Positions 8,372-18,095 of a DNA stretch of 64,000 bases are shown piece by piece (the stretch's first letter is position 1; each line of letters begins with the position of its first letter). The notes beneath the pieces were generated by a model, which was given only the letters and a program-made list of their open reading frames with translations, was not told the origin of the DNA and searched no databases. This DNA comes from an uncultured Propionibacterium sp. (GTDB taxonomy: Bacteria > Actinomycetota > Actinomycetes > Propionibacteriales > Propionibacteriaceae). Both the position numbers and the translations under genes were made by a program. The stretch spans positions 5,893-69,892 of the forward strand of contig CALHWB010000033.1 of assembly GCA_938036835.1 (NCBI GenBank), written 5' to 3'.

Positions 8372-10867
8372 TTAGAAATCGAAGTCCGATGTGAACGAGC
8401 GCCTGAGCTGGTATTGAGCCCGCTGGTAGACGCGCCACTGGGTGGTGTTAGGTATTTTCTCCTCGAGCCGGAACTCGACCGTATGGTTGTTGAACTCGCT
8501 TGAGTCCTGGCTCAGGAGCATTCGTACGTTCTGGTATCGGTCACGTGCGTCATCGGAGGGCTGGTCGAACAGCAGCTCGGGCTGGTTCGAGAGCAGAGCA
8601 TCGCCCACGTAGATACCTGCCCGGAGTGTGCGCGGCTGAACCTTTTCACTGACCGGCTCGGATTGGAAGAGTTTCACGACAATTTGGCCGGTGGTGATCT
8701 TGTCCGTCTCGGGCAGCACTTCGACGTTGACGGGGCGGATGTCGCTCTTGCGTTTCTTGTTGACCTTGACGACCGGCACAACGACTTCTTGGAGCGAGGC
8801 GCCGCCGTGGACGAACCGTGAGCCCGCGCCGGGCAGCTTGAGTCGGTGGATCGACTTGGGAATCTGTACCTGAAGATCGCTGCCGAGCCCGAGCTGTTCG
8901 GGCTCGAAGGTTCGGAACGCGGGATCGTCCTTGAGCCCCCGGCCCAACACATATCGGCGGTTCGTCACCACGAGCTCGTCGCCCTGCGGTTTGGTCGACA
9001 GATAGAAGATGTCGGCGAGCGCGGTGTCTTGGTAGAGGAAGCCATGGTCGGCCGTCACCAGGATGTTCGTGGCGTTCGCGTTCGTCAGTCGCTTGATCAG
9101 GTCGACCAGTTCCCGCAACGTGTCATCGGCAGCCTCAAACACTTGACGTTCGGTGCAGGCCTTGTCGCCCGCGGCATCGATCCGGTCGTGGTACACATAC
9201 AGCACTTGGTGCGCACCATAGAGTTCCCGCAATTCGGTGCGCGGCATCACGAAGACCTCTTCAGCCTGGATCGCGAACCCGTCCACCGGAGCCAGTACCT
9301 TGTTGCGGTTCGCTGTCCCGTCGCAACGCTGGCCATCGACGAGCACTGGGTCGCCATCGTGGGAATGGGCCAGCGTCGTGTGCGGCAGGAGGGCAGCCAT
9401 GCCGAGTTGGGTGTAGCTCGGCAGCACACCCAGCACCGCGTCGAGGTCCGCATCGAAGCGGTCTTCCTGGCGGATACGTGAACCCAGTTCGTCGGCGACC
9501 TCGTATCGCAGCGCATCGGAGATGATGACGACGACCTTCCGGTTACCCTTGCGGATGATGGGCTCGACGTGGTCGACGAAGAACCTTGTCTGCGAGGGCA
9601 GTGCGAGTGATCGCCAGTCACGCACCGCATCGACTTGTTGCTGCCAGGCGTTGCCGAGCTCATAGAGGTATCGGTTCGCGTAGTGCTTCTCCACCTTGGC
9701 CCGGAGCGCTTCAAGCGGGCCTGCGTACTCGGTTGTGCGAGCGGCGAAGTGGAACTGCCGGTAGAGCTGATCGATGCGGAACCAGTGCTTGCGGTATCGG
9801 TCGAGCCCGTCGTCGAACGAAGCGATCTCGAACCTCGTCGTAGCGAGCTCGCTCAGCAGGTCGGAGGCAGCACGGAGCGCCACATACAGTTCCCGGTATT
9901 CGTCGGCCCAGATGCTGCTCTGGCGGGCACGAATGGTCTCGGATACTTCACGTGCGCTCATTGTCCGCTCGACGATTGCATGCGCCAGCGTGCTGATGAT
10001 TTTGCGCTCCACGTCCTCAAAGAGGTCGTTGCCCACAAGCTCGGGAAGCTCAGCGTCCTCGATGGTGCGGGCATAATCGAGGCTTTCGGCTGCCCGTCGC
10101 GCCAAGGTGGCGAAGGCGTCAGCACTGCGCCGGTCGTTCCGCAGACTCGCGAAGTCGAGTTGAATATTGCGCAAACCTCCGGGTGTATCTGACACGAACG
10201 CATCAATCGCCTGCCGGAACATCCACAGCACAAAATCATCGACACTGGGCTCGCTCGCCTGGTAGCCATAGATCTTGGCCGCGCCAGCCCAGTGGAAGCT
10301 GTCGAGACCCAACTCAACCAGCGTCTCGTACTTGACCCTTTCAGCGCGTGAGTTCTCTATCAGCAGGGTGCGCGTGAGTTCCAGCATGCTGTGTTCCCGC
10401 TGGCCGAGCATGACGGCGCACATCTTCGCCCGCAGCTTGTCGACGTCATCGTCGGCGGCCAGCAACGCCTTGAGGCGTTGAACCCGCTCGGTGTCGCGAA
10501 AGTAGCCTTCGTGCTTACGCACTACTTCGTCGATCCCAGTGCCGATCAAGCCGAGCCCTTGGCATACCAGCGCGACCCAATCAGCGGTGAAGACCCCGTA
10601 CGCCAGTTCAAGGTCAAGCAACCAGTTCCCGGTGTCGGAAGGTACCGGGTCATCGCGGTAGATGAGGAACTTGCCGTGTGGTTCATCATGAAGCACACGG
10701 TTCTTTACCACATACTCATTGTTCTCGACCCGCAGAATGGTCACGCCGTCGAGAACAAGCGAGTCGATCTCGGCGGCGTACTCGCCGTCGGCGTCATGCC
10801 AGAAGACCAAGCGCTGAGACGCGAACTTCTGCTCCAGGTGAGGTAGGACGGCACTGAGCGAACTCAT
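8372..10867 (-). CDS. pglZ: BREX-1 system phosphatase PglZ
   Basis: The 831-residue protein has the PglZ domain of the alkaline-phosphatase superfamily. VVVIISDALRYEVADEL (about residues 440-456) carries the nucleophile/metal Asp, and ILVTADHGFLYQ (about 600-611) the second metal site. The N-terminal 430 residues are helical and the last 150 are beta-rich, as in the BREX-1 type A family. PglZ is an essential core component with PglX and is thought to act as a nuclease or phosphatase in the complex. The start ATG overlaps the stop of the DUF1016 gene (ATGA), with GGAGG seven bases upstream. No motif is damaged. Confidence 0.93.
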   Translation of the reverse strand: MSSLSAVLPHLEQKFASQRLVFWHDADGEYAAEIDSLVLDGVTILRVENNEYVVKNRVLHDEPHGKFLIYRDDPVPSDTGNWLLDLELAYGVFTADWVALVCQGLGLIGTGIDEVVRKHEGYFRDTERVQRLKALLAADDDVDKLRAKMCAVMLGQREHSMLELTRTLLIENSRAERVKYETLVELGLDSFHWAGAAKIYGYQASEPSVDDFVLWMFRQAIDAFVSDTPGGLRNIQLDFASLRNDRRSADAFATLARRAAESLDYARTIEDAELPELVGNDLFEDVERKIISTLAHAIVERTMSAREVSETIRARQSSIWADEYRELYVALRAASDLLSELATTRFEIASFDDGLDRYRKHWFRIDQLYRQFHFAARTTEYAGPLEALRAKVEKHYANRYLYELGNAWQQQVDAVRDWRSLALPSQTRFFVDHVEPIIRKGNRKVVVIISDALRYEVADELGSRIRQEDRFDADLDAVLGVLPSYTQLGMAALLPHTTLAHSHDGDPVLVDGQRCDGTANRNKVLAPVDGFAIQAEEVFVMPRTELRELYGAHQVLYVYHDRIDAAGDKACTERQVFEAADDTLRELVDLIKRLTNANATNILVTADHGFLYQDTALADIFYLSTKPQGDELVVTNRRYVLGRGLKDDPAFRTFEPEQLGLGSDLQVQIPKSIHRLKLPGAGSRFVHGGASLQEVVVPVVKVNKKRKSDIRPVNVEVLPETDKITTGQIVVKLFQSEPVSEKVQPRTLRAGIYVGDALLSNQPELLFDQPSDDARDRYQNVRMLLSQDSSEFNNHTVEFRLEEKIPNTTQWRVYQRAQYQLRRSFTSDFDF

Positions 10868-11916
10868 TCAGCGTCCTCCTGCTGCTGGGAGGCTTCGAGT
10901 TCGCGCCGTGCGACCCGTTCCGCCGCTGCCTCATAAGCATGCTGGATGCGTGCCTGGAGTTCAGCCTTGGGAGGCAGCGCAGTCCAGTACTCCGCGACGA
11001 CGATCCCGTCCTTGTGCATTTCCAGCAGTTCGATCTGCTCGCGGCTCGTCTCGGTGCAGAGAATCAGGCCGATAGGTGACTCTTCGCCTTCTCGACGTTC
11101 GTAGCGGTCGAGCCACTTGAGGTAGAGCTTCATCTGGCCTTCGTAGGCGGCCTTGAACTTGCCGATCTTCAGTTCCACGGCGACGAGGCGTCGCAGTGGT
11201 CGACTGAAGAAAAGCAGATCGAGGTGGTAGTCATCGTCGTCGATGATCATCCGCTTCTGCCGTTCGACGAAGGCGAAGCCGTTCCCCACCTCCAACAGAA
11301 AGGCCTCCATGTCACGGATGATCGCGGCCTCAAGATCGCGTTCGAGGAAGGTGTCTTCCAGACCGAGGAAGTCCAGCAGGTATGGGTCTCGGAACACATC
11401 GCGCGGGGCTGCGGTCTCGCCGACGATCTGAGCGTTGGCGATCTCTCGACGCTCGTAGCCCTTCCGCGCGATCAACTGGCGTAGGCCGCGGACGCTCAGC
11501 CCCTGGCTGACGGCCTCTTGCGCATAGAAGGCTCTGGCCTCGGGGCTCTTCAGAGGAAGCAGCGCCCTGAAGTGGGTCCAGCTCAATTGTCGTCCCAGCG
11601 AGACGACAATCTGCTCGTCAGGGAACTGCTGGGCGAACTGGATCATACGGCGGAGGTTCTTCTCTTCATACGAGCGCCCGTACCGCTCCACCAACTGTCG
11701 TCCCAGCGAGACGACAATCTTCTCCCCGTAGGCTGCACGCTCCGCGCCGAGCACCTCCTCGCCGACGAGGCGGCCGAGTCGCCAAAAGGTCAACGTGAGA
11801 GCCAGATTGGCCTGACGAGCGGCCGCAACCTGTCCCTCCTCAATCACCTCCGAGGCGCGAGTCAGCAGGATTTGTTCTGCCTCACCGCTTCCGCTGCTGC
11901 GAGCAATCTCAGTCAC
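10864..11916 (-). CDS. DUF1016 (YhcG-type) PD-(D/E)xK nuclease
   Basis: This 350-residue protein has both halves of the YhcG family. The N-terminal helical domain (about residues 20-150) contains the paired motifs IVVSLGRQLVERYG and IVVSLGRQLSWTHF. The C-terminal PD-(D/E)xK nuclease (about 180-330) contains DDYHLDLLFF with the metal Asp, VAVELKIGKF with Glu-x-Lys, and YEGQMKLYLKWLD. Such proteins are frequent accessories of restriction-modification and BREX loci; the exact role is unknown. The start is a GTG overlapping the 47-codon ORF by 8 bases, and its stop overlaps pglZ. A decayed homologue lacking the nuclease core lies at 38,202-38,520. Confidence 0.85.
   Translation of the reverse strand: MTEIARSSGSGEAEQILLTRASEVIEEGQVAAARQANLALTLTFWRLGRLVGEEVLGAERAAYGEKIVVSLGRQLVERYGRSYEEKNLRRMIQFAQQFPDEQIVVSLGRQLSWTHFRALLPLKSPEARAFYAQEAVSQGLSVRGLRQLIARKGYERREIANAQIVGETAAPRDVFRDPYLLDFLGLEDTFLERDLEAAIIRDMEAFLLEVGNGFAFVERQKRMIIDDDDYHLDLLFFSRPLRRLVAVELKIGKFKAAYEGQMKLYLKWLDRYERREGEESPIGLILCTETSREQIELLEMHKDGIVVAEYWTALPPKAELQARIQHAYEAAAERVARRELEASQQQEDAE
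11588..11720. repeat. Duplicated 25-bp palindromic segment inside the DUF1016 gene
   Basis: An identical 25-base sequence occurs at 11588-11612 and 11696-11720, 108 bases (36 codons) apart in frame. Both encode IVVSLGRQL. Each copy contains a hairpin with arms GTCGTC and GACGAC around CCAGCGA (nine-bp arms in the first copy, 11586-11610). Protein-level similarity of these two motifs is normal in the family, but exact DNA identity including third codon positions is not required by it. Confidence 0.7.
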
Positions 11917-12052
11917 CGGCCTCCTCCAACCCTGAGATCTTCTTGAGCGCCGGGTAGAACTTCGGGTAGTTGACCTTCACCCCATCATCAAGGAGCTTTC
12001 CCCTCCGATCGGTGACACGCCCATCCGCTCCTAGGGTTAGGTTGCCAGTCAT
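11909..12052 (-). CDS. 47-residue ORF resembling the PglX C-terminal tail
   Basis: The ATG overlaps the stop of the RloC-like gene (ATGA) and the TGA lies inside the DUF1016 start region, so the ORF is fully embedded in the operon. Residues 20-40 read KLLDDGVKVNYPKFYPALKK. The end of the intact PglX in this operon reads IDLDDGVLVNYLRFGKALAK. The shared pattern is LDDGVxVNYxxFxxALxKI. I read it as the leftover 3' end of an earlier or second pglX stranded when the rloC-like gene was gained. A real small protein (for instance one occupying the PglX tail's site) is the alternative, because its start and coupling are intact. Confidence 0.55.
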   Translation of the reverse strand: MTGNLTLGADGRVTDRRGKLLDDGVKVNYPKFYPALKKISGLEEAGD

Positions 12053-14472
12053 GAGACAGGTCCTTCCTGCGACGCTGACACAGGTGCGCCCAGTAGTGCT
12101 TGTTCCTTAATGTCGAGGGCAGTGCACATAGCTGAGACGTGGTTGCTATCCACGTGATGCATGAACCGGAAAAGGGATCTGAGTACTGCCGTGGACTCAC
12201 CCGGATCGAGCGTACGCGAGATGTCAGCCTCCTCAAGGTGCGAGTACGCATGCAAGTAGCGCTCAACATGTGTCCGCACCGAATCGTCGAGACCTGGATG
12301 ATCCTCCAGTACGGCGCGCATGGAATCGTGGAACGACCCCATTTTGTCTGGACGATGGAAACTTAGGAATGATTCCATCATTCTGCGTGCAGCATTAGGC
12401 ATGAGAGCCATGATCTCCATCTGCTCCGCCAGCCCAAGCCCACTATCCGCAGTGAGGAGTCCGTCGGCAACCCTAGAGAACAGGAAGTGATACTGGGACC
12501 TCAGCTTCTTCGCCTTCTTATCGTTAAGCGGCCACGGGACGAGCCGTGGTCTCCGCTCTGCAACCCCACGGTTGCCAGCCTCGCACGTAACGCGCATCTC
12601 GTACGCACTGTAGCCACCCTTCTTCTCACGAACGCTCTTGGGTACTGACTCCATCTGAACGAGCCATTGGCGGAAGAGTTCGAAGTTGTGAGTCATGAGA
12701 AAGACTTGACTGACCTTGGTCTTGGCCACAAGCTCGGACCAGATATGAGCGGAAGCGCCGAACAGGATACTGTTGTCCAAGCTGGACACTGGGTCGTCGA
12801 TGACAACGATCGGCGGATCCCCCTCGATCTTGTCCTCCCGGACGCTCACGAGGAAGTAGAGCAGAGCAATGGCTGTTTGTTCCCCTTCACTGAGGTTGGT
12901 GGCAGGGGCACCGTTGCGCTCGATGACATAGTGCTTCCCATCAGGGGCGGTGCTGAACCTGAGTTCACCCCGACCGAGGAGCCTGGCGACACTGTCAGTC
13001 AACTCTTCTGCTCCGGGCACCGGATCGCCGCCAACGTTTTCCAGCGAGGCGATCTGGTCCCTGAGCTCGCCAGCCTTCTTTTCCAGCGCCTCAGCCGCCA
13101 ACTCCTTGTCTTCTGCATCCTCCTTGAGTCGCTTGTACTCGTCGGCGAACTGCTTGACGTGGTACAACTCGACGCGCCGTGCGGCCGAGCGCGCCTCTTC
13201 ATCGTGCTTGCTGATCTTCTCCGCATGCTCAGCAACGACCTTCTTGAGCCCCGCGGTATCCGGTACTTTCAGTGTGACGTCCAGCCCTAGGCTAGCGACA
13301 TCGAATGGGTTGTTTCTCTTCTGCTTCAGTGCGGCCACGATACGCTCAACGGCTTGGGAGTAAGCCTCGTGCTCCTTTTGGTAGGTAGTACGCGCCCGCT
13401 GGAGATCAACCTTGAGATCCTCATAGACCGACGTGTCAGCGGGGAGGGAGTCCAGATAAGTCTTCGATGCCGTCACGGACGCCTCGAGACGACCCACCAG
13501 GGCGTCAATATCGCCCTGGAGACGCGTGAACGAGTCGTCAAAATGCGCGTTGAGCTTGGCGCACCTGTCCGCGGTCAGCGGTTGTCCGCAGAACAGACAT
13601 TCATCGAGCCCCTTGTGGAGATCGATACCGTCCTGCACCCACTCAGACCGATCGGGATGCCCTTGGAGAGCATCAATAGCTTCGTTGACCACGTCGGCAT
13701 CGAGGAGCGCACGCGCATCAGCAACAGCGTCCCTCCCCAGGACCTCCTGCCTATCGGGCAGGTAAGCGCGGGCCATTGCTCCACTAGTTGCAGTCTTCCG
13801 ATCAGCAGCCAAGTCGGTTGACGCGTCATCGAAGAGGGTCTGATCGCTATCGAAAGCACTAAGCAGTTTCTCAACGCTAGTCTTATTGTAACTGCGTGGG
13901 TTGTATTTAGAAGCTTGCGTCCCAAGCAAAGCGTCTGTCACGGCTCTTGCAACCTGGGTCAAGCGTTTCCCTGCTGCGGAATCGGCTGACTTGGCAGCCT
14001 CCTCGGCTGAGCCAATTTTGGACTGTATCTCATCTAGCTTCGGGCGCAATTCTGCCAGTTGAGTTTCTGCATCAACGCTGGTCTTACCGATGGTCAGTAG
14101 CGCCTGTGGATGCGGACCTTTCTCGTCTCCAAAGGAAAGGTTCTGACGGACGAATTCTTTGTTGAAGACCCTGACTCTCCCCCAGAACCCGACGTCATTC
14201 AGATCCACATCCCGCTCAGTCCCGTCGGTCTCAATTGTGAGCCGCACACCTGAACGCACAACTTCCGTGTGCCGAGTGTCGCGCTGGCCGGGCTGGTCGG
14301 CAGTATAGACGGCACACCCCAACATGAGGTCCGCCAGCGTGCTCTTGCCGCTGCCATTCTGGCCGTAGATTAGGTTAACGCGAGCGAACTGGACGTTAGA
14401 ACTCTGCTTCCATTGCTGGAAAATGCGATAGTCATCGATCTTCTTGATCCGCCGGATCATGGCTTTGGCCAT
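12049..14472 (-). CDS. RloC/PrrC-like anticodon nuclease with ATPase and zinc hook
   Basis: The 807-residue protein is an SMC/Rad50-like ATPase of the AAA_13 type. IYGQNGSGKSTLADLM (residues 36-51) is the Walker A, and a long coiled coil spans about 130-500. CLFCGQPLTADRC (about 289-301) sits mid-coil like the RloC zinc hook. LSEGEQTAIALLYFL (about 524) is the signature, VVIDDPVSSLDN (about 550) the Walker B, and FLMTHNFELFRQW the H-loop. The C-terminus contains RRMMESFLSFHRP, then YLHAYSHLEE about 40 residues on. This fits the Arg-x3-Glu plus His triad of PrrC/RloC tRNA nucleases. Known relatives stay silent until a partner restriction system is disturbed, then cleave tRNA. It starts on the pglX stop (TGATG), suggesting it guards BREX. 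Confidence 0.72.
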   Translation of the reverse strand: MAKAMIRRIKKIDDYRIFQQWKQSSNVQFARVNLIYGQNGSGKSTLADLMLGCAVYTADQPGQRDTRHTEVVRSGVRLTIETDGTERDVDLNDVGFWGRVRVFNKEFVRQNLSFGDEKGPHPQALLTIGKTSVDAETQLAELRPKLDEIQSKIGSAEEAAKSADSAAGKRLTQVARAVTDALLGTQASKYNPRSYNKTSVEKLLSAFDSDQTLFDDASTDLAADRKTATSGAMARAYLPDRQEVLGRDAVADARALLDADVVNEAIDALQGHPDRSEWVQDGIDLHKGLDECLFCGQPLTADRCAKLNAHFDDSFTRLQGDIDALVGRLEASVTASKTYLDSLPADTSVYEDLKVDLQRARTTYQKEHEAYSQAVERIVAALKQKRNNPFDVASLGLDVTLKVPDTAGLKKVVAEHAEKISKHDEEARSAARRVELYHVKQFADEYKRLKEDAEDKELAAEALEKKAGELRDQIASLENVGGDPVPGAEELTDSVARLLGRGELRFSTAPDGKHYVIERNGAPATNLSEGEQTAIALLYFLVSVREDKIEGDPPIVVIDDPVSSLDNSILFGASAHIWSELVAKTKVSQVFLMTHNFELFRQWLVQMESVPKSVREKKGGYSAYEMRVTCEAGNRGVAERRPRLVPWPLNDKKAKKLRSQYHFLFSRVADGLLTADSGLGLAEQMEIMALMPNAARRMMESFLSFHRPDKMGSFHDSMRAVLEDHPGLDDSVRTHVERYLHAYSHLEEADISRTLDPGESTAVLRSLFRFMHHVDSNHVSAMCTALDIKEQALLGAPVSASQEGPVS

Positions 14473-17400
14473 CAGATATCCTCTTGGGGAGTAAGTGGTT
14501 GGGTTGGCCAAGTCCAAGTCTCAACTTCAGCACGCTTCTTTTTGATCTCGGGGATCTTGGCCAGTGCTTTACCAAAGCGTAGGTAATTAACGAGAACGCC
14601 GTCATCAAGGTCGATCGTGATCTGCTGAGACGCAAGCGGGTAGAGAACATCGTGCTCGTACTCGCTGAGTTCCAGCAGGATCTTGCGAAGCCTCTCGGCC
14701 TCCTTCAGCGCGGCTGCCTTTACGCGAGGCGTATTGTCCCCGGCAGCGACACGTTCCTGGTGTTGCAGGTTCGCCTCCAGCTTCGACTCGAACTCGCGGA
14801 GATACTCGTTCAGCACCGTCGAGACCGTGGACGACGTGTAGCGGTGCATGTAGATCAGTGCGTTGAACGATCCCTTCGGGCTGGAGAACAACCAGTAGAT
14901 CGGACGCTTCTTATATCGCTTCACATGATCGTCATAGAACCTCGAACCGCCCGCGCGGGTGATGAAGTACTCCCGCAGCGATTTCACCCCAAGGGACTCC
15001 TCGACGAACCGGAGGTTCTCCTCGAAGTACTCGTCGCCGAAGGTGGTCCGTAGGAACTGGCGGAACCGTGCCACGATGTCGCCCTCGAACCAATCGCCAT
15101 ACACAATCGGGAGAACGTTGTCTGCATCAGGTACGAACGTCGGACTCGGCACTCTCGCGAGGTAGTCCTGAATCGTTGTCCCCTGATCCGCGAGGATCAA
15201 GCCCGGCTTGTCGAGGCTGTAACGGCCGAATAGGCAGCCGACGCAGTAGGAGATGAGATCGCGGATAGCATCTGCGGTGAAGAGATGGCGGTACTCCTCG
15301 TCCGTACGCGTCGCCCCCTTGTTAGGTGCATAGCTGAAGTAGGGGTTGGAGGTCAGCGAGACCCGACTCAGTGGAACCTCGACGGGAACCTCATCCTGAA
15401 GACCGTAGACCTCGGCCCAGTAACGGTTGTTCTCCGTCTCAAGCTGCTGAACCTCGCGAGTTGCGGTGAGTGAGTCCTGCCACCAGTGCTCCAGAGCGTT
15501 TGCTAACGAACCTCCCGAACGAGCATGCTTGACGAGCGGGTTGAACTTGAAGTCCCATGAGGTTTCGTAAGCGTTCCAGTCGTTGCGGAACAAGCGGACT
15601 AGCTTATCTGCCAAAGTAGGCGCCTCGCCGCTAAGATCGTCGGCCACCGGAAGGCCAGCGATTTGTCCCACTTCGAAATTCAAGGTTGGGGCGACTGCTT
15701 TCAGCATTAGTTCGGAAACCTGCGAGTTCGCGAACCCCAGAAGCTCTAGGGTATGCGATCGGCTATTAGTGAATATTGAGGTGCCGGCTACGTCATATAT
15801 GAATCCGCATGGATAGTATCTGAAAGCCGGAGATCCGCTGCTTATTTTCGACCATGAGGTGGATTGTGAGAAATATGTGTTGGTGTTTTGAGCTCTAGAG
15901 CGTGGTTTGCTGCCATCTTCGGTGCCGAAGTTACGTATTTCGGTCCCGTCGGACTCCCAGTTAACAACGTGCTCCTGGTTTCCCCACCACTTTCGGAACT
16001 CTCCCCCTTTGTTGTAGGGGAACCACTTGGCGCCGCTGGTGGCCGCGGCCTCGCGGGAGTCGGCGTCGAAGCAGGTGCGGCTGCGGGAGACCTCGAACCA
16101 CTGGCGCAGGAAGCGGGCATTGTCACCGGTCTGCAGGCCGACTTTAGGTGCGGCGACCTCTCTAAGAGGTTTACCCACGGCGAAGGCACGGGTCATGGCG
16201 GGCGACAGCCAGTAGGCGAACCGCCCCCCTGGGAGGGCAAGCATCGCTTGGGGGCGGGCGGAGAAACGCAGATCGGAAGAACCGGTGAGTGCGTCTTTGA
16301 ATAAGCGTTCCTTCTCGGCCTCGGACTTGCCGGACACCACACGGAAGTACTGGCAAGGCTCATCCGCGTTGCGCCCAGGTTCCAGAACGAAGGCCGTGGT
16401 GGAGACGACCTCGCCGCCGATCAAGTCGAAGGCCCGCTCGCCCATATGCAGCATGGTTATCGGTGGGGCGTCACGCAGGATGCGGCGGCGCAGTTTCTCG
16501 TATGAGCCGAGGAACATCCAGGCTTGCATGGTGATCATGGCAACCAGGCCGTGGTCGGCGTCGGCAAGCTCCAGGCACCGCTCTATGAAGGCGGCAAACA
16601 GGTCGGACTTCGCCTGCGGGTGATGTTTCTTCACCCAGGTAGACAACACAGCCCCCATGTTGCTGCTGCCCATGTACGGCGGATTCGTCACTACTACTGC
16701 ATGGGAGCGAGTCAGATACTCTGCCTGGGTTACCACCTGCTCGGCGCGAGCGTGTAGGTCCGTAGCGTCCAGGGTGTCGGTGTCGAGGGCGTCCAGGCGC
16801 CGCTTCGCCTCCGGCAGCACCGTGGCGTCGGGGGTGAGGAGGGAGCCCAGCACGTCAGCGTGGTGGAAACTCTGCCAGAAGTCCCGGGCCTCCTGACCGT
16901 CACTTTCCGTTCCGGCGAGTTGGTCGAGCTCGGTCGCACTGAACTTGACCGGTTCAATGACGCGGATGTGCGGCTGCAAGCGGCTCGGGAAGCGACGCAG
17001 ACGCTCCCGAGCTTTCATCATCAGGGCGAAGGGGGCCAACGTCGCGGCGCGCGGGTCGATCTCCGTGCCGTAAAGGTTGTGGGTGAGGATCAGCCCGGGA
17101 ATCTCGCAGGGCGCGTAACCTTCTTCTTCGTAGATCGCGTAGAGCAGGTCGAAAGCGTAGGTGAGCATGTGGCCAGAGCCGCAAGCGGGGTCAATGACGG
17201 TGAGGTCCTCGGGGCTGCTGATCTTGAGGAAGTCGGTCTGTTCGTCGACCGGTTCGATGTAGTAGTCCATCTGATCGATGAGGTGGGACTCGGGATGGTT
17301 GAGCATCCATAGACGACCCACCGAATTCTCGACGAGGTAGCGGACAATCCAGTGCGGGGTGAAGAACTGCGTGGCTGCCGGAATCTCCGCCGCACCCGCC

Positions 17401-18083
17401 TTCTTGCCCTCCTTGAACCCGGCGGAGACTTCGTCCTTCCGCTCGGAGATGTAGAACTGGTAGAGCCAGCCGATCACCTCGACATCGCGGCAAACCTCAG
17501 TGGTGAGCGCCGCAACAGCCTTGGTGAGGATGGAATCCGCGGCCAGAAGGTTCGCGGGGATGAGAAGTTTGGTGTAGTCGCCCTCGCGCTCAAACATGAA
17601 CGGCATCGACCGGTTCCAGTAGCAGTACTCAGCGAGCAACAATGTGTAGGCCTCACCCTGGGCATCCGTGCTGGGGCGGGTCCCGTCCAGCAGCCCGGTG
17701 ATCGTGTCGAGGGTGCGCTTGTTGCTGACGACGGCAGGGTCGATGATGCCGCGTTTGGCGTCGGCGAGGATCTCTGGTTGCCCTGGGTGCTGGCCATCTA
17801 CGGGTGAGACGACCCCGACTCCGGTGTAGCCGTTGGCGTCCATGAAGCGCAGGGCGATGATGCGGTTGAACCAGGTGTAGGCGACCTTGTCGACAACGGC
17901 TTCCTTGCCCTTGGCTCCGCCGCCCGCGGCTGTGATGTCGCGTTCGAGCATGGAAACGATGCGTGGGTTCTCGATCCGTTCCGGTGACGCGGGCGCGAGC
18001 ACGGCGGTGAGCCGCGCATTGACCTGGGTGATGAGTTCGCGCCTGGCCCAAGTGGCGAAGCTCTTCAGCGGTGCGGTCTCCAT
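14472..18083 (-). CDS. pglX: BREX-1 adenine-specific DNA methyltransferase PglX
   Basis: The 1203-residue protein is of normal PglX length. VIDPACGSGHMLTYAFDLLY (about residue 295) is the S-adenosylmethionine motif I, and VVTNPPYMGSSNMG (about 460) the catalytic N6-adenine motif IV. A target-recognition half follows, and the C-terminus closes with IDLDDGVLVNYLRFGKALAK. PglX methylates one strand of a short non-palindromic site, marking self, and is also needed for phage exclusion. Ribosome site AGGAG lies about nine bases before the ATG. The gene follows brxC by 12 bases. The recognition sequence cannot be read from the protein. Confidence 0.95.
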   Translation of the reverse strand: METAPLKSFATWARRELITQVNARLTAVLAPASPERIENPRIVSMLERDITAAGGGAKGKEAVVDKVAYTWFNRIIALRFMDANGYTGVGVVSPVDGQHPGQPEILADAKRGIIDPAVVSNKRTLDTITGLLDGTRPSTDAQGEAYTLLLAEYCYWNRSMPFMFEREGDYTKLLIPANLLAADSILTKAVAALTTEVCRDVEVIGWLYQFYISERKDEVSAGFKEGKKAGAAEIPAATQFFTPHWIVRYLVENSVGRLWMLNHPESHLIDQMDYYIEPVDEQTDFLKISSPEDLTVIDPACGSGHMLTYAFDLLYAIYEEEGYAPCEIPGLILTHNLYGTEIDPRAATLAPFALMMKARERLRRFPSRLQPHIRVIEPVKFSATELDQLAGTESDGQEARDFWQSFHHADVLGSLLTPDATVLPEAKRRLDALDTDTLDATDLHARAEQVVTQAEYLTRSHAVVVTNPPYMGSSNMGAVLSTWVKKHHPQAKSDLFAAFIERCLELADADHGLVAMITMQAWMFLGSYEKLRRRILRDAPPITMLHMGERAFDLIGGEVVSTTAFVLEPGRNADEPCQYFRVVSGKSEAEKERLFKDALTGSSDLRFSARPQAMLALPGGRFAYWLSPAMTRAFAVGKPLREVAAPKVGLQTGDNARFLRQWFEVSRSRTCFDADSREAAATSGAKWFPYNKGGEFRKWWGNQEHVVNWESDGTEIRNFGTEDGSKPRSRAQNTNTYFSQSTSWSKISSGSPAFRYYPCGFIYDVAGTSIFTNSRSHTLELLGFANSQVSELMLKAVAPTLNFEVGQIAGLPVADDLSGEAPTLADKLVRLFRNDWNAYETSWDFKFNPLVKHARSGGSLANALEHWWQDSLTATREVQQLETENNRYWAEVYGLQDEVPVEVPLSRVSLTSNPYFSYAPNKGATRTDEEYRHLFTADAIRDLISYCVGCLFGRYSLDKPGLILADQGTTIQDYLARVPSPTFVPDADNVLPIVYGDWFEGDIVARFRQFLRTTFGDEYFEENLRFVEESLGVKSLREYFITRAGGSRFYDDHVKRYKKRPIYWLFSSPKGSFNALIYMHRYTSSTVSTVLNEYLREFESKLEANLQHQERVAAGDNTPRVKAAALKEAERLRKILLELSEYEHDVLYPLASQQITIDLDDGVLVNYLRFGKALAKIPEIKKKRAEVETWTWPTQPLTPQEDI

Positions 18084-18095
18084 GCGTGTTGTCTC

